In this document: in pieces, positions 47,601 through 58,812 of the stretch
How the letters are laid out: each line of letters starts with the position of its first letter
Numbering within the stretch: position 1 is the stretch's first letter
Source: Cinnamomum chago
Taxonomy: Eukaryota > Streptophyta > Magnoliopsida > Laurales > Lauraceae
Direction: 5' to 3'
Length of the DNA stretch: 64,000 nucleotides
NCBI GenBank assembly: GCA_038049695.1
Contig: CP142451.1
Span: forward strand, 126,019,501-126,083,500
Translations under genes and position numbers: made by a program
Notes under the pieces: model-generated
Databases searched by the model: none
Told to the model about the DNA's origin: nothing
The model's input: only the letters and a program-made list of their open reading frames with translations

Positions 47601-50600
47601 TGTTCTTCACTCTTAACCGTCCGAAGAAGTCCATAAATGATTTCAAATTAAAATACTAATTCTAAAACTCCAATAATTTCATCAAATTTGATCCTGAATC
47701 TTGAATGTCATTGAAAGTTGCTGATGAGTATTTAATCAAATGGTTGCTCTATGTAATAGGCATTGTTATTAAGTCTATATCAATGAATATATAGGTATAC
47801 AGTGGGGAAAATTACACCGATACAAAGGCGCGAAGTTCGGACATCAGACTTTGGGCCCCGTGCAAGCTTTTGGATGAATTTTCCTAAAGAAGGTTCCCAA
47901 TTGACACCTCCACACCATTCAGAAGATTTCAAATGGAAGGACTATTGTCCAATGGTTTTTAGGTGGGTAATTTGTTTCAATAATTCCCAAGGGGAGGATA
48001 TGCAACTTGTGTTTCGTATTAATGCTTTGTACTTAATGCTTAATGTATCCTTTTGTTATTTCATGCTTATTAATAATTTTGATTGCCTGCTGCATTGGTT
48101 GTTTCAGCAAATATACCCTACTTCTCACAAGTAACTGAGAGGGAAAAAAACTTTGAATTGAGTTATTTCGTGCTCAATGCTTAATATATCATTTTGATTC
48201 TTCGTGCAAATTTTATCTATTTTCATGGCTTGCTCTATTGGTTGTTTCAGAAATTATACATTACTTTTTGCAAACACTTAAGGTGTTATAACAAGTACAC
48301 TAAAAAAAATTATATGAGTTGAGGTGATTTCTTTGGCGTTCCAACATTGTTGCTAGTAGGAATTGATTTCCTTGTTAGTTCAAATATATTGTGTAAGATA
48401 CCATATTCCAGCCCAAAAGCTTAAGCTAATAAGTGGAAGGCCCAACTCAAGACTTAGGCGATGTGGGACTTCTCAACAAGGATGAAAATAGCAGTAGCGG
48501 TGGGCGTAGCTGCCCGTCGGAAAAATGCTACATAGTGGGCACTACGTAGCGTAGTAGTGCGATTTGGAAAAATCGTCAAAAAAATATGAAAAAAATTTGT
48601 AGAAATTCTAGAGTATTGGAAAATGAGAGAATGTAATTTTTTTTTTGCAAAAGTAACTAAGATAAGGGGGCATAGTGGTCCCCTCATTGTATGAGGTCGT
48701 ATATCGTTGTATAAATTGAAAATACTAGTAATGATCATTTTTTTCACATGTATTCATCTTGCTTAGTTACGCTAACTTACAAACTAATGAAAGGCTCGTA
48801 AAAAAAGAAAACTTTGTCATGAAGTCAAGGCTAAGAGTATTTAGAGAAAATAATACATCTACCAAAGGGGGTGTCTAATAGGATGTACTTAAAGAAGAAT
48901 TCTTTGTATTGACTGTAATTCGGCAAGATCATGTGCTTTTTGGTGTTCTTTTAAACATAAAAGGGTAGAAGAGTTCCATAGAAATGTTATGCATTTAAAA
49001 AAAAATTGGAAAATAGAAATCTGTCTCACTCCGTAGCGGCCTCGTAGCGGGTGTAGTGGCTCCATAGCGGACCGTAGCAGTCGCTATGGATGTGAATGGC
49101 GATATATGCCATTTAGCGTAGAGGTCTTCACCGCTACGCTACGTAGCGGCTGCTATTTTGATCCATGCTTCCCAACACTCCCCCTCATGTGCAGGCTCAA
49201 CAGATTTCATGGACGGGCCTGTCTCGTGGACTATACAAGAACGACAGGGGCCACATGGGCTACACAAGAATGGTGGGATCGGAACCCGTTCTGATACCAT
49301 GTAAGATACCATATACCAACTCAAAAGCTTAAGCTAATAGGTGGAAGGCCCAAACAGTTATATGAAGCCATGTCCAACTCAGGACTTAGGCGATGTGGGA
49401 TGTGGGACTTCCCAACATATTGTACATTTTGGTGAGGCTTCTAACTGTTGCTTCATATCCATAAACTATGTTGATGGCACTATTGAATAGATAGAATGAA
49501 GGTTATATACCAAGTGATTTAAGTATTGAGATTTGAGAACCATGTGAGTTAAGACTTTACAAACTGAATGAAGTGGGTGACCGAGTGAATGAATGAACCA
49601 AAAACTATGGCCGTAGCGAACTGGGACTAACAAATTGTGAACAGTTACACGCTAATGCAGCATACCAAAAGTTAAGCATGCTGTAGATTGTGACTTTTCA
49701 GCCACTGCTCATGAATCTCAAGTGGGGATCCAGGTAATGCTGCTCTCAATGGAGATAATTTTTGGGTCATGTTAGGTTTTTTGGGATGCAAAATATGAGT
49801 AACTGTTCAGGAAGCTACACCATAGTAGTGGTTGGATTTTGTTTTCTAGGAATACTGGCTTTCTTATCTTCTTATTTTGGTTTGCCTCTAAAAAGGCTCC
49901 TTGGGTTTCAATTCTCATTCCCTGTCAGATTTACATTGAAAAAGAGGGATGGGAGAGAATAGATTCCCAAGCTCTAGAATTTTGAAGCTCATAGGGTTCT
50001 TCCTTAAAGACCATATTCGTATCATTATTAATCTTATGGAGGAAGGCATATAATATTTTCTTTAATTATGAACTATTAAAAAAAAGATCTTTAATTGTGA
50101 TTCGAGAAATTATACTATATGCCTCTTAAAAGTGAGCATTGATGTAGTGGTTTTCAAAACTTCTAGAACTAGGAGTATATAGGAAGTGTTTACATGGTCA
50201 AATATTAAATTGTATTATTTGCTTTAAATAGCAGCCCATAAAGGCAAAGCCCAGTTTTCCACTGGATTTGAGTAAAATCCCGTAAACATCTGTAACCTAG
50301 AATGGGATGCGAAACCATGAAAGGTAAGCTCAAAGGAGCCTTGGTCCACTAGTACCTGAAATAAAGGAGTTAAAATCCCTATGCTTCTTTATTTCATAGA
50401 AGCTATGTCGATCAGTTGTTTGATTGAAGTTAGTACTTTCTATTTCTTTCCTTGTTTAATTGTTTTTTTTAAGGATAGGAATTCTATTTTGCCTAGGTTG
50501 TATGATCATGTGGGAACAAAGGGGAGAATTTACTGCTCATCAAGGACTTACAAATTTGCAGATTAGATTAGACTCTAGTGATCTACTGTTCCTGTTCATC

Positions 50601-53600
50601 AAAGCCTTGTCCCAACTATGTTGGGATTGGCTACACGAATTCTGTTTCTCCATTCTGATTTATCTTGAGCTAAATTCTCAGATAAGTTACAATTCTTCAT
50701 AGCTATTATTACTACGTCCATCCATGTCCTCTTTGGCCTACCCCTTTTTCTTGGTGGGCCATCAACCTTTATAGCCAAGCTTTTCCTTACGGGCGCAATT
50801 GTTGGCCTACGTCTCAAAGGAGGGTTGCGTTATGTACGTTGACCAGCGCAAAATTTTGTCACGACCCAAACAAACATTTACTGTTCATCAAGGAAGAAAA
50901 ATTTGGAAGTGGTCAGTTTTAAGCTTCATTTACAATCTGATGTCAAGCTACCATCAATACCAAAGGTAATACCTGGGATTGAAAGATTGTTCAAATATTC
51001 GTTCTGCTTTAGCTTGTGTACCTGCCCTTTACTTGTTAGAATTCCTAACCAAGTCTAAGGACAGATTTGCGCATAATTTGGATTGAATCATGCGTGCACA
51101 TTGGCTAACTTTCCATCAGTCAGTGGACTGATTTGAAGATTTAGTGACTGACGTTATTAGAATGAACTGCTGTTTTCTTCTTCTTCTTGTTTTTTTCTGG
51201 CTAAAAGAAGGCTTACATTAAACAAGCAAACAAAGAACATAAAAAGGAATATCAACCAAATCCACTACAGAGTACAGAATGACTACAAACACTAATAGTT
51301 AAAGCAATAACCTAACAACCACACATCCATAAACCAGACTAAAGAGAACAATTAGCCCCTGCAAAATAAATAAATAACAGTAGCAGAATGATCCGTACAT
51401 GCTGGTTTTATTCTACTTGTTGTTTGTGTTCGTTTATAATTAGAATTGGCAACTACATAAGATTTCAAGTTGTGTTTGTGAGAAGGAATTCTGGAAATGT
51501 TGTTTGTGCTTGTGGAGCTGTGAGCTGAATTGATTGCTAGAATTTTGTTTAAATTTGCTGCAATTGGTATTCAAGTGCATGCATTCATAATTGGAGAAAT
51601 TTTGTAGTCAGATGTAGGTCGATTGGAGCTAAGTAAGGTTTGGTCAGTACCCTTCCTGATTTTTATCAGAATGGTTCCTCAGGATTCAGCTGTCTTTAGA
51701 TAGATTTGCATTGGGTGGGATTATTGGACCCTGATTCTTTGGAAATGTACAGTTTCCTGGTGGATCCAGTTCCTTCGATGGCCCTCTGTTTCAGTGATTA
51801 GGTAGCTGACATGATGGTCCCCACTGTGGATGTGATAATGTTTCAAGACATCTTGGATTCGAAACAGTCAGCCATTCTTTTGCCTTAATTCTGAGCTGTA
51901 CTTTCACTTTTTCAACTATTTACTTGTTTCCTACAAACAAAGGTTTATAATATTTGCAACTTGGAGATTTTCGAAGATATCTCTGTCCATAATGGGCTTA
52001 TCACATTGGCGGAATGGATCGCCACATAGTGGGTCCTGCATGCACAAAATTGGGCTTCAAGAAACAGTTTGCATTTTGAAGCTGAAGATCCCCAATTCCT
52101 CTTTTCAGTTGATATGCCAATTTGAGGGGTCTAAGTTTACTGGACATGAAGATTGATATATCTGAGAGATGTTGCTTTATGAATATTTTTTTTTCCAACT
52201 CTTTCTTCAGAAACTTGCGGGAGCTCTTCAAGATTGATGCTGCAGATTACATGATGTCCATTTGTGGAAATGATGCACTTAGGGAGCTCTCTTCTCCAGG
52301 AAAGAGTGGTAGTGTTTTCTTTTTGTCTCAAGATGATCGGTTCATGATTAAGACACTACGAAAATCTGAAGTGAAGGTGCTTCCCATCACTATTTCTATC
52401 CTATGATGTATAATTCACCTCCGTGGTGTATATATTTGTTTCCCTAACAATTTTGTGACATCCATTTTTACATTCTGAAGGGAAAATTTAAGCATCATAT
52501 TTGTTGTTTAATGCACTTCATTATTTTAATGTTTATTTAGGTGAGATTAGTACTTTAAGAAAATATTGCCTGAAGTTCATTTATACTCTCACTTCTTAAG
52601 TCCTTTTGTCAAGCTTATGGAAATCTTTTCTTTTTGGGATGCAATTTTGCAACTCGCCCTTTCTGCTACATGTTTGTGTATGCGTACAATATAAATTTAA
52701 TGCTGAATGTTCATTCAGTTATGCACGGTGGAAAATGTACTGACCAATGTAAATGTGCAGGTTCTTTTGCGAATGCTTCCAAAGTATCACCACCATGTCC
52801 GTACATATGAAAACACACTGATAACTAAATTTTTTGGTCTTCACCGGATTAAACCTTCTAGTGGTCAAAAGGTAATCAACAGTAACCACCCCCGCCCGCC
52901 CCCAACCCCCCCACCCTCTTTTTTTTTTTTTTTCATATTGAATCTAGGACTCTCTCTTTCAACATATATCACACAGTAATAATACCTCAAAAAAAATTTT
53001 GAGGCAAGCTTTGGATTAAATAGGTAATCTTTGTCAACTCTCTGATTTTGCAGTTTCGATTTGTAGTGATGGGCAACATGTTCTGCACGGAATTGAGGAT
53101 TCATCGAAGATTTGATTTGAAAGGATCATCCCTGGGTCGTTCGGCTGACAATGTTGAAATTGATGAGAATACAATACTTAAAGATTTGGACTTGAACTAT
53201 TGCTTTTATTTGGAGCCTTCCTGGCGAGAAGCTCTACTAGAGTATGAAATCGATCTTGCTAACTCTTATTTAACAGTTTGTGTGGGTTTAGCAGGTGGCA
53301 CCTGAGGGAATAGTCATGTTGTGTCAAAGACCTCAGGGTTGCCCACGTCACCAAAAAAAGTAAAAGAAAAAGAAAAGAAATGTATACGTTAAAACTTCTT
53401 CATTTTTTTGTATTTTGTCATTAAGAGCTTGAGGATGATAATTGATGGATCCTATGTCTGTTTAGGTTTTGGATGTTTCTGTTTTAGATAATTAGAGAGG
53501 AGAACATGAAATATTAAGTAGTCATATGTTTTAGTTCCAACTTCCTAATGCAAATTGATTTAGAGGTATCAATGTTTATTCGTCTTTATCTCCAAATTGT

Positions 53601-56600
53601 ACCCTACATGGTAAAGTTGTCTTTTTTATGGGAACACCCCTAAATATGAGGAGATTTTTGTTTGTTTATTACATCATCACTAAGTCACTAAGCATTCCAC
53701 TTACCCCACCACCCCTTGATACATTTATTGTAGCAAAAAAAAAAAAAAATTTGCTTTCAATTCAGAAGATTTAGGTGGATCATGGACGTGATCGAGTGGT
53801 AAAAGAGTTCTACTTTTACATCACCTGCACCTTTGTTTCTCTTTACAAGTTGTGGATGGTGCCTGACCTTTGAGCTATAGGAGTCATTGCACTTTCGTAT
53901 ATTGCCTCTCTTTTAATTGGCATTCTTTAGTCTTGGGCCTGAGAATGGGAAGGCTGTTCCCTCTCCTCTTAAGGTCTTCAAAAACCTCCCTTTTGAGAAA
54001 AGTGCTAACCGTTGGAAGACTAGACAATTGTAGGCTTCTTTATGCAAACTCAAGGACTTAATTCAGGCAGCAACGTGAGAGAAGTTTCAGATGAGATACA
54101 GGGGCTAATTTGAACATGAATGCCAAAATAGATTCAAAAGGTACAGCAGAAAAGGGTGCTCCAGCCAAAGCCTTTGCAAAACGTATTTTGAGGATCAACA
54201 TGAGCTTTATGGCTACAGCCTACAGTTCTGTTGTAGTAACACTAGGATGATTTGCAATATGCGGTAGAGTAATATTGAGGCTTCCTTATTTAGAAAACGA
54301 GTTTTGATTTTCTTGGAAATTTTTTGCATATGGCGAGAATTTTATAGACAAAGGGAAACAATAAATATGATATAGAAGGGTCTCTAGGGAAAAAATATAA
54401 AACTTCAAGTTTCTAGCAAAAGGAAACAGGAGTTTGAACAGGGCATGCACATTACCTGCTGTAACTAGTCCAATCATGGAAGCACCTGAGACTAGAAGCA
54501 GTCGCCCCCTGATAACTATAATTGAGAAAGGGATGTAGGAGTTTATAACTGTGGTTTATCAAGAGTTGCTTCTGCTGCTGTTATTTTTGTTGAAAAATTT
54601 TGTGTTTTAAATGATGAGATTTGAAGAGATAGGAGTTGAATATAAAAGTTATTAAGGGTTTGCTTAAGAGTTAAAAGAAGAGTAGAGATATTTTTAACCA
54701 GTGGTAGTTGATATTTGTTTCTTCATGTCCTATGCATATGCAGGCAGATTGAGATCGATAGCAGATTTTTAGAATCACAACACATAATGGATTACAGCCT
54801 TTTGTTGGGCGTGCATTATCGAGCACCACACCATTTGCGTCCGTTAGCCTCTAATCGCCAAAATATACCTACAGATGGACTGGCCATTGTCGATGAAGGT
54901 GAGTTTTACTTGTTTTCTTGAAATGTTTTGAACATTATTACAATAATAATGACAACAATAACAATAATAGTAATTCTGATAATACTAATAATAATTATAA
55001 ACATGATTATTACTATTAGTCGATGCTTTATTCTATCTATTTTTGTCAGATTTGCAAGTTCTTCGCTCATCCCTGTAGACAACTAAAATTTCTTACAGTT
55101 CACAATGTAGTTTCTGTACTTTCCTAATGGCTCCATCTATCTCCATGTGCTTTAATTCATTATATTGGGGCTGATATCAGTATTAATCTCAAATCCTTGG
55201 TTTCTATCTTATTTATTTATTTATTTTGAATGGTAATTTTTGTTCAAAGAAGAAAAAGACGTACAGTATAAGAGGACTATACTGACTTGGGAGCAGAAGG
55301 GTGAGGGACACCCCACTTCCTCCCCTCCAACCAAAAGAAAAATACAAAAAGGCTCAAGAAGCCAAGCCCGCAACATAATCAGGCAGAGGAAGGATACTGC
55401 TGAAAACTAATTTGATTCCTTCTGACTCTTTGTTTTGCTAGAAGATTTGCATCCTCGTTAACGTTTCCATTGACATGGTGGAAAAATGTTTATAGTCTTT
55501 TTTTTTTTTTGGGCTAAGAGAGGATGTATTATATGCAAAAAATGAAGTCTGGTACAAAGCACAGTCTGGTACGAAGTAGTGAAAACAGAAACTGTGTATT
55601 ACAAAACACCAAAAGTATCCGACCAAAACTATCTCCTATCTATTTGAAAGATGTATATAGTTTTGTTTCTATCTTATTTTAGCAACTTTATGTTTTCTCT
55701 TTTATTCTAAGCCTTCTGTTTTCACTCTATCCATCCACCTTAGCAAGTTAGCATACATGTCTTTTTTCTATTCTTTTTTTGAGAGGTAAAAATGTGTCTT
55801 ATAACTAAAAAGAAAAATACGATTACACAACAAAGCTCATCCTCAATATCACGAGCAAGTGCAATTGCTCTCCTTATCCAAGGTATCCACAACAGCGTTC
55901 GCCTCGCGAAAGATATGCTGAATTGGAAAAAGAAATGTCCAACAAGCACGTACATAGATTCCTCATCAACTCCTTATGTGGCTGGTGAATCTGCTACTTC
56001 ACTTGCTCCTCTCTAAGTATGATGAAATTTGACTTGTTATGGTTTATATAATATCTTGTTCTTGTTAAGCATGAAACTATTTGCCTACGTATGGGTACTT
56101 GTCTGGAATCCATTACCAAATACCATATCTGGAATCCATTACCAAATAAGATCTTTATCATACCCCCCCCCCCCCCCCCGCGCTCTCTCTCTCTCTCTCA
56201 TGCACTCTCACACATACTGAATACGCATGTCCCTAACCATCTGAGCTACAGTTGGGGACACAAGATGTCTGATTTGACAACTATCTAAACATTCGTTGAA
56301 TCAGCATAATATTCAAAGTTAAATCAATATTTTTTTTGATGAAGTATAATACAAAATAACACTAGTAAAAAAATAATGTTAAAACATTGCTCCAAATAAA
56401 AAAATAATAATGTTCAAACATTACTCCAAATAATCAATTAATAAATAAATCAATATTGTAGTTAGATTTTATCCACTGCAGTCTGCAAACAATGTTTTGT
56501 TAGTACAAGGAGAACACATGAAGAGTCCGACATGGTGTTACGTTGGATAAATGCCCAATACAAGTACTTAGTCATTTCAAAGACTCCACGTAACATTAAT

Positions 56601-58812
56601 TATACTTCCAATGCATTGTAGAGCCTTGGATAGAGTGTGGATCCTGTAGAAGCACAACAGATGTAGGGACATGGTTGAAAATCTTGGCCGAGACCGGTCC
56701 ATATCGGCCATTGCGAACTGGTCTTGGCTTGTACCGATCCAATATTGCGCTGTGAATCAGTATCAGTATCCCTTAAAAAAAGTCAAATTCTCGGAAAATA
56801 TGGCTGATATTCTAGCCAATATATCGGCCAATATTTTGAGAAAAAAAATAAAAAAAGAGGAATATAAAGAGAAGAGGAGACACACGATCTACTTGCATTC
56901 ATGTTAAAGTTGTGAAGAAGAAGAAGAAAAAAAGAACAGAGATAGATTGATGCTTGCATAAAAAAAAAGGAAAAGAAAGAGAGAGATAGGAGAAAGGGGG
57001 TGTACCTGTGTAGGTCTTGGTCTCTACTGGTCAGCATCTGGTTGCTGCTGCTTGCCTTTTCATGTCCCTCTTCTTCTTTCCCCTCTTTCCTCTCTTCTTC
57101 GTTTTTCATCCTTTTTTTTTCCTTCCCCCAATTTTCTCCTTTGGAAGATGAGAAAGGGGCAATTGCATTGTTGTGTTTCCATTTCCTGGCCTTTTGATGT
57201 TTGACATTGCATTAATATTATCATTTGCATCGTATTTTTAAAGTACTTGTCTTAAAGAAAAACTTTGTTATTTGACCGTATATGTAGTCCGATTTGCTTA
57301 CAAAATGCTGCTACTTTCAATATTGATCCAATGCCAGGTGCTGAAGAGGAGGAAATTTCCAACTATCCACAGGGCCTTGTTTTGATTCCACGTGGAACCG
57401 ACGAAAATAGTGTTGTTGTGGGTCCTCATATTAGAGGTAGCCGACTCCGTGCATCAGCTGCTGGTGACGAGGAAGTGGATCTTCTACTTCCTGGCACAGC
57501 AAGGTGTGTTATGATACCCATTTCTTCTGACTGGCCACCGTTATAATATCAACAATTTGATCATTTGGTAATAAGGGAAATTTACATATAACCACCTGCA
57601 TTTTTTTAATGATTACAACTAACCACCTGCATTTTTCATTTTTTACAAATAATCACACATTAATCTAAAAATGTTGGTCAACCACCTTGACTTAAATTGA
57701 CTGGTTAATAAAATCTGGCCTATTTTACTGTAAAGGTTGAAGGTTTTCGACTTTTTGAACATCTAACTTGATTAAGATTAAACTAAGGGCGTTAATCCTT
57801 ATGAAATTTTGAGTCAAGTTTAATGGTCTTTTCTCATCATCACCCTGGATTTTATCCAAATGAAGGTGGATTGAAAGTAATGTTTATCCTTTCCAGATAA
57901 GTGCAGTGGATTTTGTCAGTTGATAAAAAAACTGACTAATTGACTGACAGTCAAAGTGGTTGATTGAGATTTTTAGATTAACAAAGATAGTTATTTGTAA
58001 AAATATAAGGCATGTGTTTTTTTAATGCTCAAGTGGTTATTTTTAATTCTTAAAAAAAATAACAGGTGGGAAATAAGTTTAGGTGTTATGTTCATGGTGT
58101 TATGTTCATGTATGGTAGCTCTACCAAATCCTATTAATGAAAAATTATATGATCATTAACCAGAAAAAGTGGATAATAGAAGGTTGCCCATAATTCAGTT
58201 ATCTAAAAAGACGGTTTGATTGTACTCTAGATGGCTCGTGCCTAAAATGTTTCTGGCAGAAATGCTTACCCTTCAGTTGTTGGCCCAAATGGATGGTTCC
58301 CAGAGGAAAACTGGTGACTGTCCATATTCAGTGTGTGAAGAATCAATTATTGGATTGCTAGAACCATGCAATCTGATTAGTGAGGCCTGGACGACTGAAC
58401 CTTGGCCCATTACATGTAATTATCTGAAGGGCTGAGGATACCATGCATATCCTTGCTTTGTAAATATATGTTCCCATCTTTGATTATTAATTTCTTGTCC
58501 TTTTGCCATCTCTGGAAAATTTGCTGAAATGATATTTACATCAGGTTACAGATCCAGCTTGGAGTGAACATGCCTGCTAGGGCAGAGCACATCCCTTCCA
58601 AAGAAAAAACCCAGTTGTTTCATGAAGTTTATGATGTAGTCCTTTATCTGGGGATCATTGATATACTGCAGGAGTACAACATGAGCAAGAAGATTGAACA
58701 TGCCGTCAAGTCCGTTCAGTTTGATTCTTTATCCATCTCAGCTGTTGATCCCATGTTCTATTCCCAACGCTTCTTGGAGTTTATTCAGAAGGTGTTTCCA
58801 ACAAATCCTTAG
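43354..58812 (+). CDS. PIP5K: Phosphatidylinositol 4-phosphate 5-kinase with N-terminal MORN repeats (8 exons)
   Basis: Phosphorylates PtdIns4P to PtdIns(4,5)P2 at the plasma membrane, affecting membrane traffic, actin and sugar/stress signalling. Exons, by GT-AG sites and phase: 43354-44627, 47795-47962, 52211-52376, 52761-52871, 53054-53241, 54744-54898, 57338-57503, 58545-58812. Joined they give 2496 nt, 831 residues with no internal stop, close to plant type-B PIP5Ks (PIP5K1-9). Residues 65-248 are eight 23-residue MORN repeats (YEGEW...G.G motif). After a basic linker, the lipid kinase domain starts around residue 413 and runs to the end, with GKSGS and MIKT (nucleotide binding), DLKGSS (catalytic), IMDYSLLLG, and an activation segment [18 protein letters not shown] whose Lys-Lys pair is typical for PI4P preference. 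The gene spans over 15 kb because of transposon-filled introns. Subtype (PIP5K9-like versus others) was not decided. Confidence 0.93.
44628..47794 (+). other. PIP5K intron 1 (3.2 kb)
   Basis: GT-AG intron. Contains a MITE at 46248-46731 and otherwise AT-rich sequence with no gene recognised. Confidence 0.7.
46248..46731. mobile_element. hAT-like MITE in PIP5K intron 1 (about 484 bp)
   Basis: Terminal repeats GAAGCACGGACAC (left) and GTGTCCGTGCTTC (right), with CTCTAGA duplicated directly outside (46241-46247, 46732-46738). The subterminal regions carry many GTGTCCG/CGGACAC motifs. No coding capacity. Confidence 0.7.
47795..47962 (+). CDS. PIP5K: PIP5K exon 2
   Basis: Encodes YTVGK through [11 protein letters not shown]. 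Acceptor ATATAG|GTATAC, donor TTTTAG|GTGGGT. It restores the Arg codon split from exon 1 and splits another Arg with exon 3. The conserved [16 protein letters not shown] run is diagnostic of plant PIP5K. Confidence 0.92.
48392..49417 (-). mobile_element. TRIM-type small LTR retrotransposon, interrupted by a MITE
   Basis: Perfect 5-bp duplication TATTG flanks the element (48387-48391, 49418-49422). On the minus strand the 5' LTR is 49417-49300 (TGTTGGGAAGTCCC to TATCTTACA, 118 bp), followed by primer-binding site TGGTATCAGAACGG (tRNA-iMet type). An internal part of only about 122 bp ends in a purine tract GGGGGAG, followed by the 3' LTR at 49177-48392. Removing the MITE plus one duplicated target leaves about 327 bp, with the 3' LTR at about 87 bp. 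No gag or pol, as expected for TRIM elements. Confidence 0.85.
48477..49167. mobile_element. hAT-type MITE, copy B (691 bp), nested in the TRIM
   Basis: Termini CAAGGATGAAAATA and TATTTTGATCCATG, with 8-bp flanks CTTCTCAA and CTTCCCAA (one mismatch). Same internal order as copy A at 26892-27584, including 'gtgcgatttggaaaaatc', 'aggatgtactta', 'actgtaattcggcaagatca' and GTAGCGG-rich ends. It lies inside the TRIM 3' LTR, so it inserted later than the TRIM. Confidence 0.85.
50599..50817 (-). pseudogene. RTE-clade LINE reverse transcriptase C-terminal fragment
   Basis: An open minus frame of 72 codons matches the C-terminal tail of plant RTE non-LTR retrotransposon proteins. Hallmarks are [34 protein letters not shown] and [14 protein letters not shown] at the end. 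The endonuclease and polymerase domains are absent, so this is a 5'-truncated insertion, oriented against PIP5K. Confidence 0.8.
51180..51365 (-). mobile_element. Possible LINE 3' end
   Basis: On the minus strand the segment ends in AAAAAAACAAGAAGAAGAAG after a T-rich 3'-UTR-like stretch with TTTAATGTAAGCC. The form resembles 5'-truncated plant L1 insertions. No protein remains, so this rests on composition alone. Confidence 0.35.
52211..52376 (+). CDS. PIP5K: PIP5K exon 3: nucleotide-binding part
   Basis: Begins after TTCTTCAG and encodes [32 protein letters not shown] and DDRFMIKT, ending KSEVK before GTGCTT. It carries the glycine-rich loop and the ATP-binding lysine region. Confidence 0.93.
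52761..52871 (+). CDS. PIP5K: PIP5K exon 4
   Basis: Exactly 37 codons in phase 0, [13 protein letters not shown] to SSGQK, between AATGTGCAG and GTAATC. Matches the conserved LLRMLP..YY.HV...NTL..KFFGLHR segment of the family. Confidence 0.93.
53054..53241 (+). CDS. PIP5K: PIP5K exon 5: catalytic DLKGS segment
   Basis: Encodes [29 protein letters not shown] and [20 protein letters not shown], ending in a split Glu codon before GTATGA. Contains the catalytic Asp and Lys region. Confidence 0.93.
53242..54743 (+). other. PIP5K intron 5
   Basis: GT-AG intron of 1.5 kb. A short tRNA-like stretch (about 53785-53830, GATCGAGTGGTAAAAG) may be a SINE remnant but is too weak to call. Nothing else recognised. 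Confidence 0.5.
54744..54898 (+). CDS. PIP5K: PIP5K exon 6: MDYSL segment
   Basis: Starts after CATATGCAG with [20 protein letters not shown], the conserved core of PIP kinases, continues [14 protein letters not shown] and ends with a split Gly codon before GTGAGT. Confidence 0.93.
55225..55420 (-). mobile_element. Possible LINE 3' end
   Basis: On the minus strand a noncoding stretch ends with an A-rich, TAAATAAA-type tail (+ strand 55208-55227 TTTATTTATTTATTTTG). It resembles a 5'-truncated L1 3' end. No protein sequence remains. Confidence 0.35.
55500..55620 (-). mobile_element. Possible LINE 3' end
   Basis: On the minus strand, TTGTAATACACAG and CATAATACATCCTCTCTTAG precede a poly-A tail (+ strand T tract 55498-55510). 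A second LINE-tail-like piece next to the previous one; the call is based on the form only. Confidence 0.35.
55760..55930 (-). pseudogene. L1-type LINE RNase H tail fragment
   Basis: In one minus frame, + strand 55866-55920 reads [16 protein letters not shown], resembling the conserved HxxREAN.VAD.LA ending of the RNase H domain in plant L1 (RVT_3-type) elements. It is followed by stops and a tail ending at a short A-rich stretch. Everything upstream is missing. Confidence 0.5.
56163..56200. repeat. Poly-C plus (CT)n microsatellite
   Basis: A run of about 18 C residues is followed by CGCG and a CT dinucleotide repeat. Confidence 0.85.
56670..57060. repeat. Repeat-like segment with TCGGCC motifs
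   Basis: Starts CATGGTTGAAAATCTTGGCC and contains TATCGGCCA and ATATCGGCCAATA motifs, resembling the ends of the ATGGATGAAAATA MITE family in style. No matching right end or target duplication was confirmed. Confidence 0.3.
57338..57503 (+). CDS. PIP5K: PIP5K exon 7: variable insert
   Basis: Starts after ATGCCAG, encodes the variable insert [19 protein letters not shown] and [20 protein letters not shown] up to LLLPGTAR, then donor GTGTGT. The end rejoins the conserved [13 protein letters not shown] motif. Confidence 0.92.
57504..58544 (+). other. PIP5K intron 7 with possible TIR element
   Basis: A 1.0-kb GT-AG intron. Motifs ATAACCACCTGCATTTTT near 57577 and AAGTGGTTATTTTTAA near 58030 face each other and could be the ends of an element of roughly 470 bp. 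Boundaries are not established. Confidence 0.4.
58545..58812 (+). CDS. PIP5K: PIP5K exon 8: activation loop and C-terminus
   Basis: Starts after CATCAG with [14 protein letters not shown], then [32 protein letters not shown] and [20 protein letters not shown], stop at TAG 58810-58812. It includes the IID motif and the dilysine activation loop. Confidence 0.93.

Larger units (their letters stand above)
47963..52210 (+). other. PIP5K intron 2 (4.2 kb)
   Basis: The largest intron, holding a TRIM with a nested MITE (48392-49417), an RTE LINE fragment (about 50599-50817) and a LINE-tail-like segment (about 51180-51365). The remainder is AT-rich without recognised features. Confidence 0.7.
54899..57337 (+). 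other. PIP5K intron 6 (2.4 kb)
   Basis: Contains LINE-like remnants (55225-55420, 55500-55620, 55760-55930), a poly-C/CT microsatellite (56163-56200) and a GC-mixed repeat around 56670-57060. No additional exon was seen. Confidence 0.6.

Noticed and set aside
53785..53830. tRNA-like A-box in PIP5K intron 5
   Set aside because: Only a short partial match and no convincing B box or A-tail.
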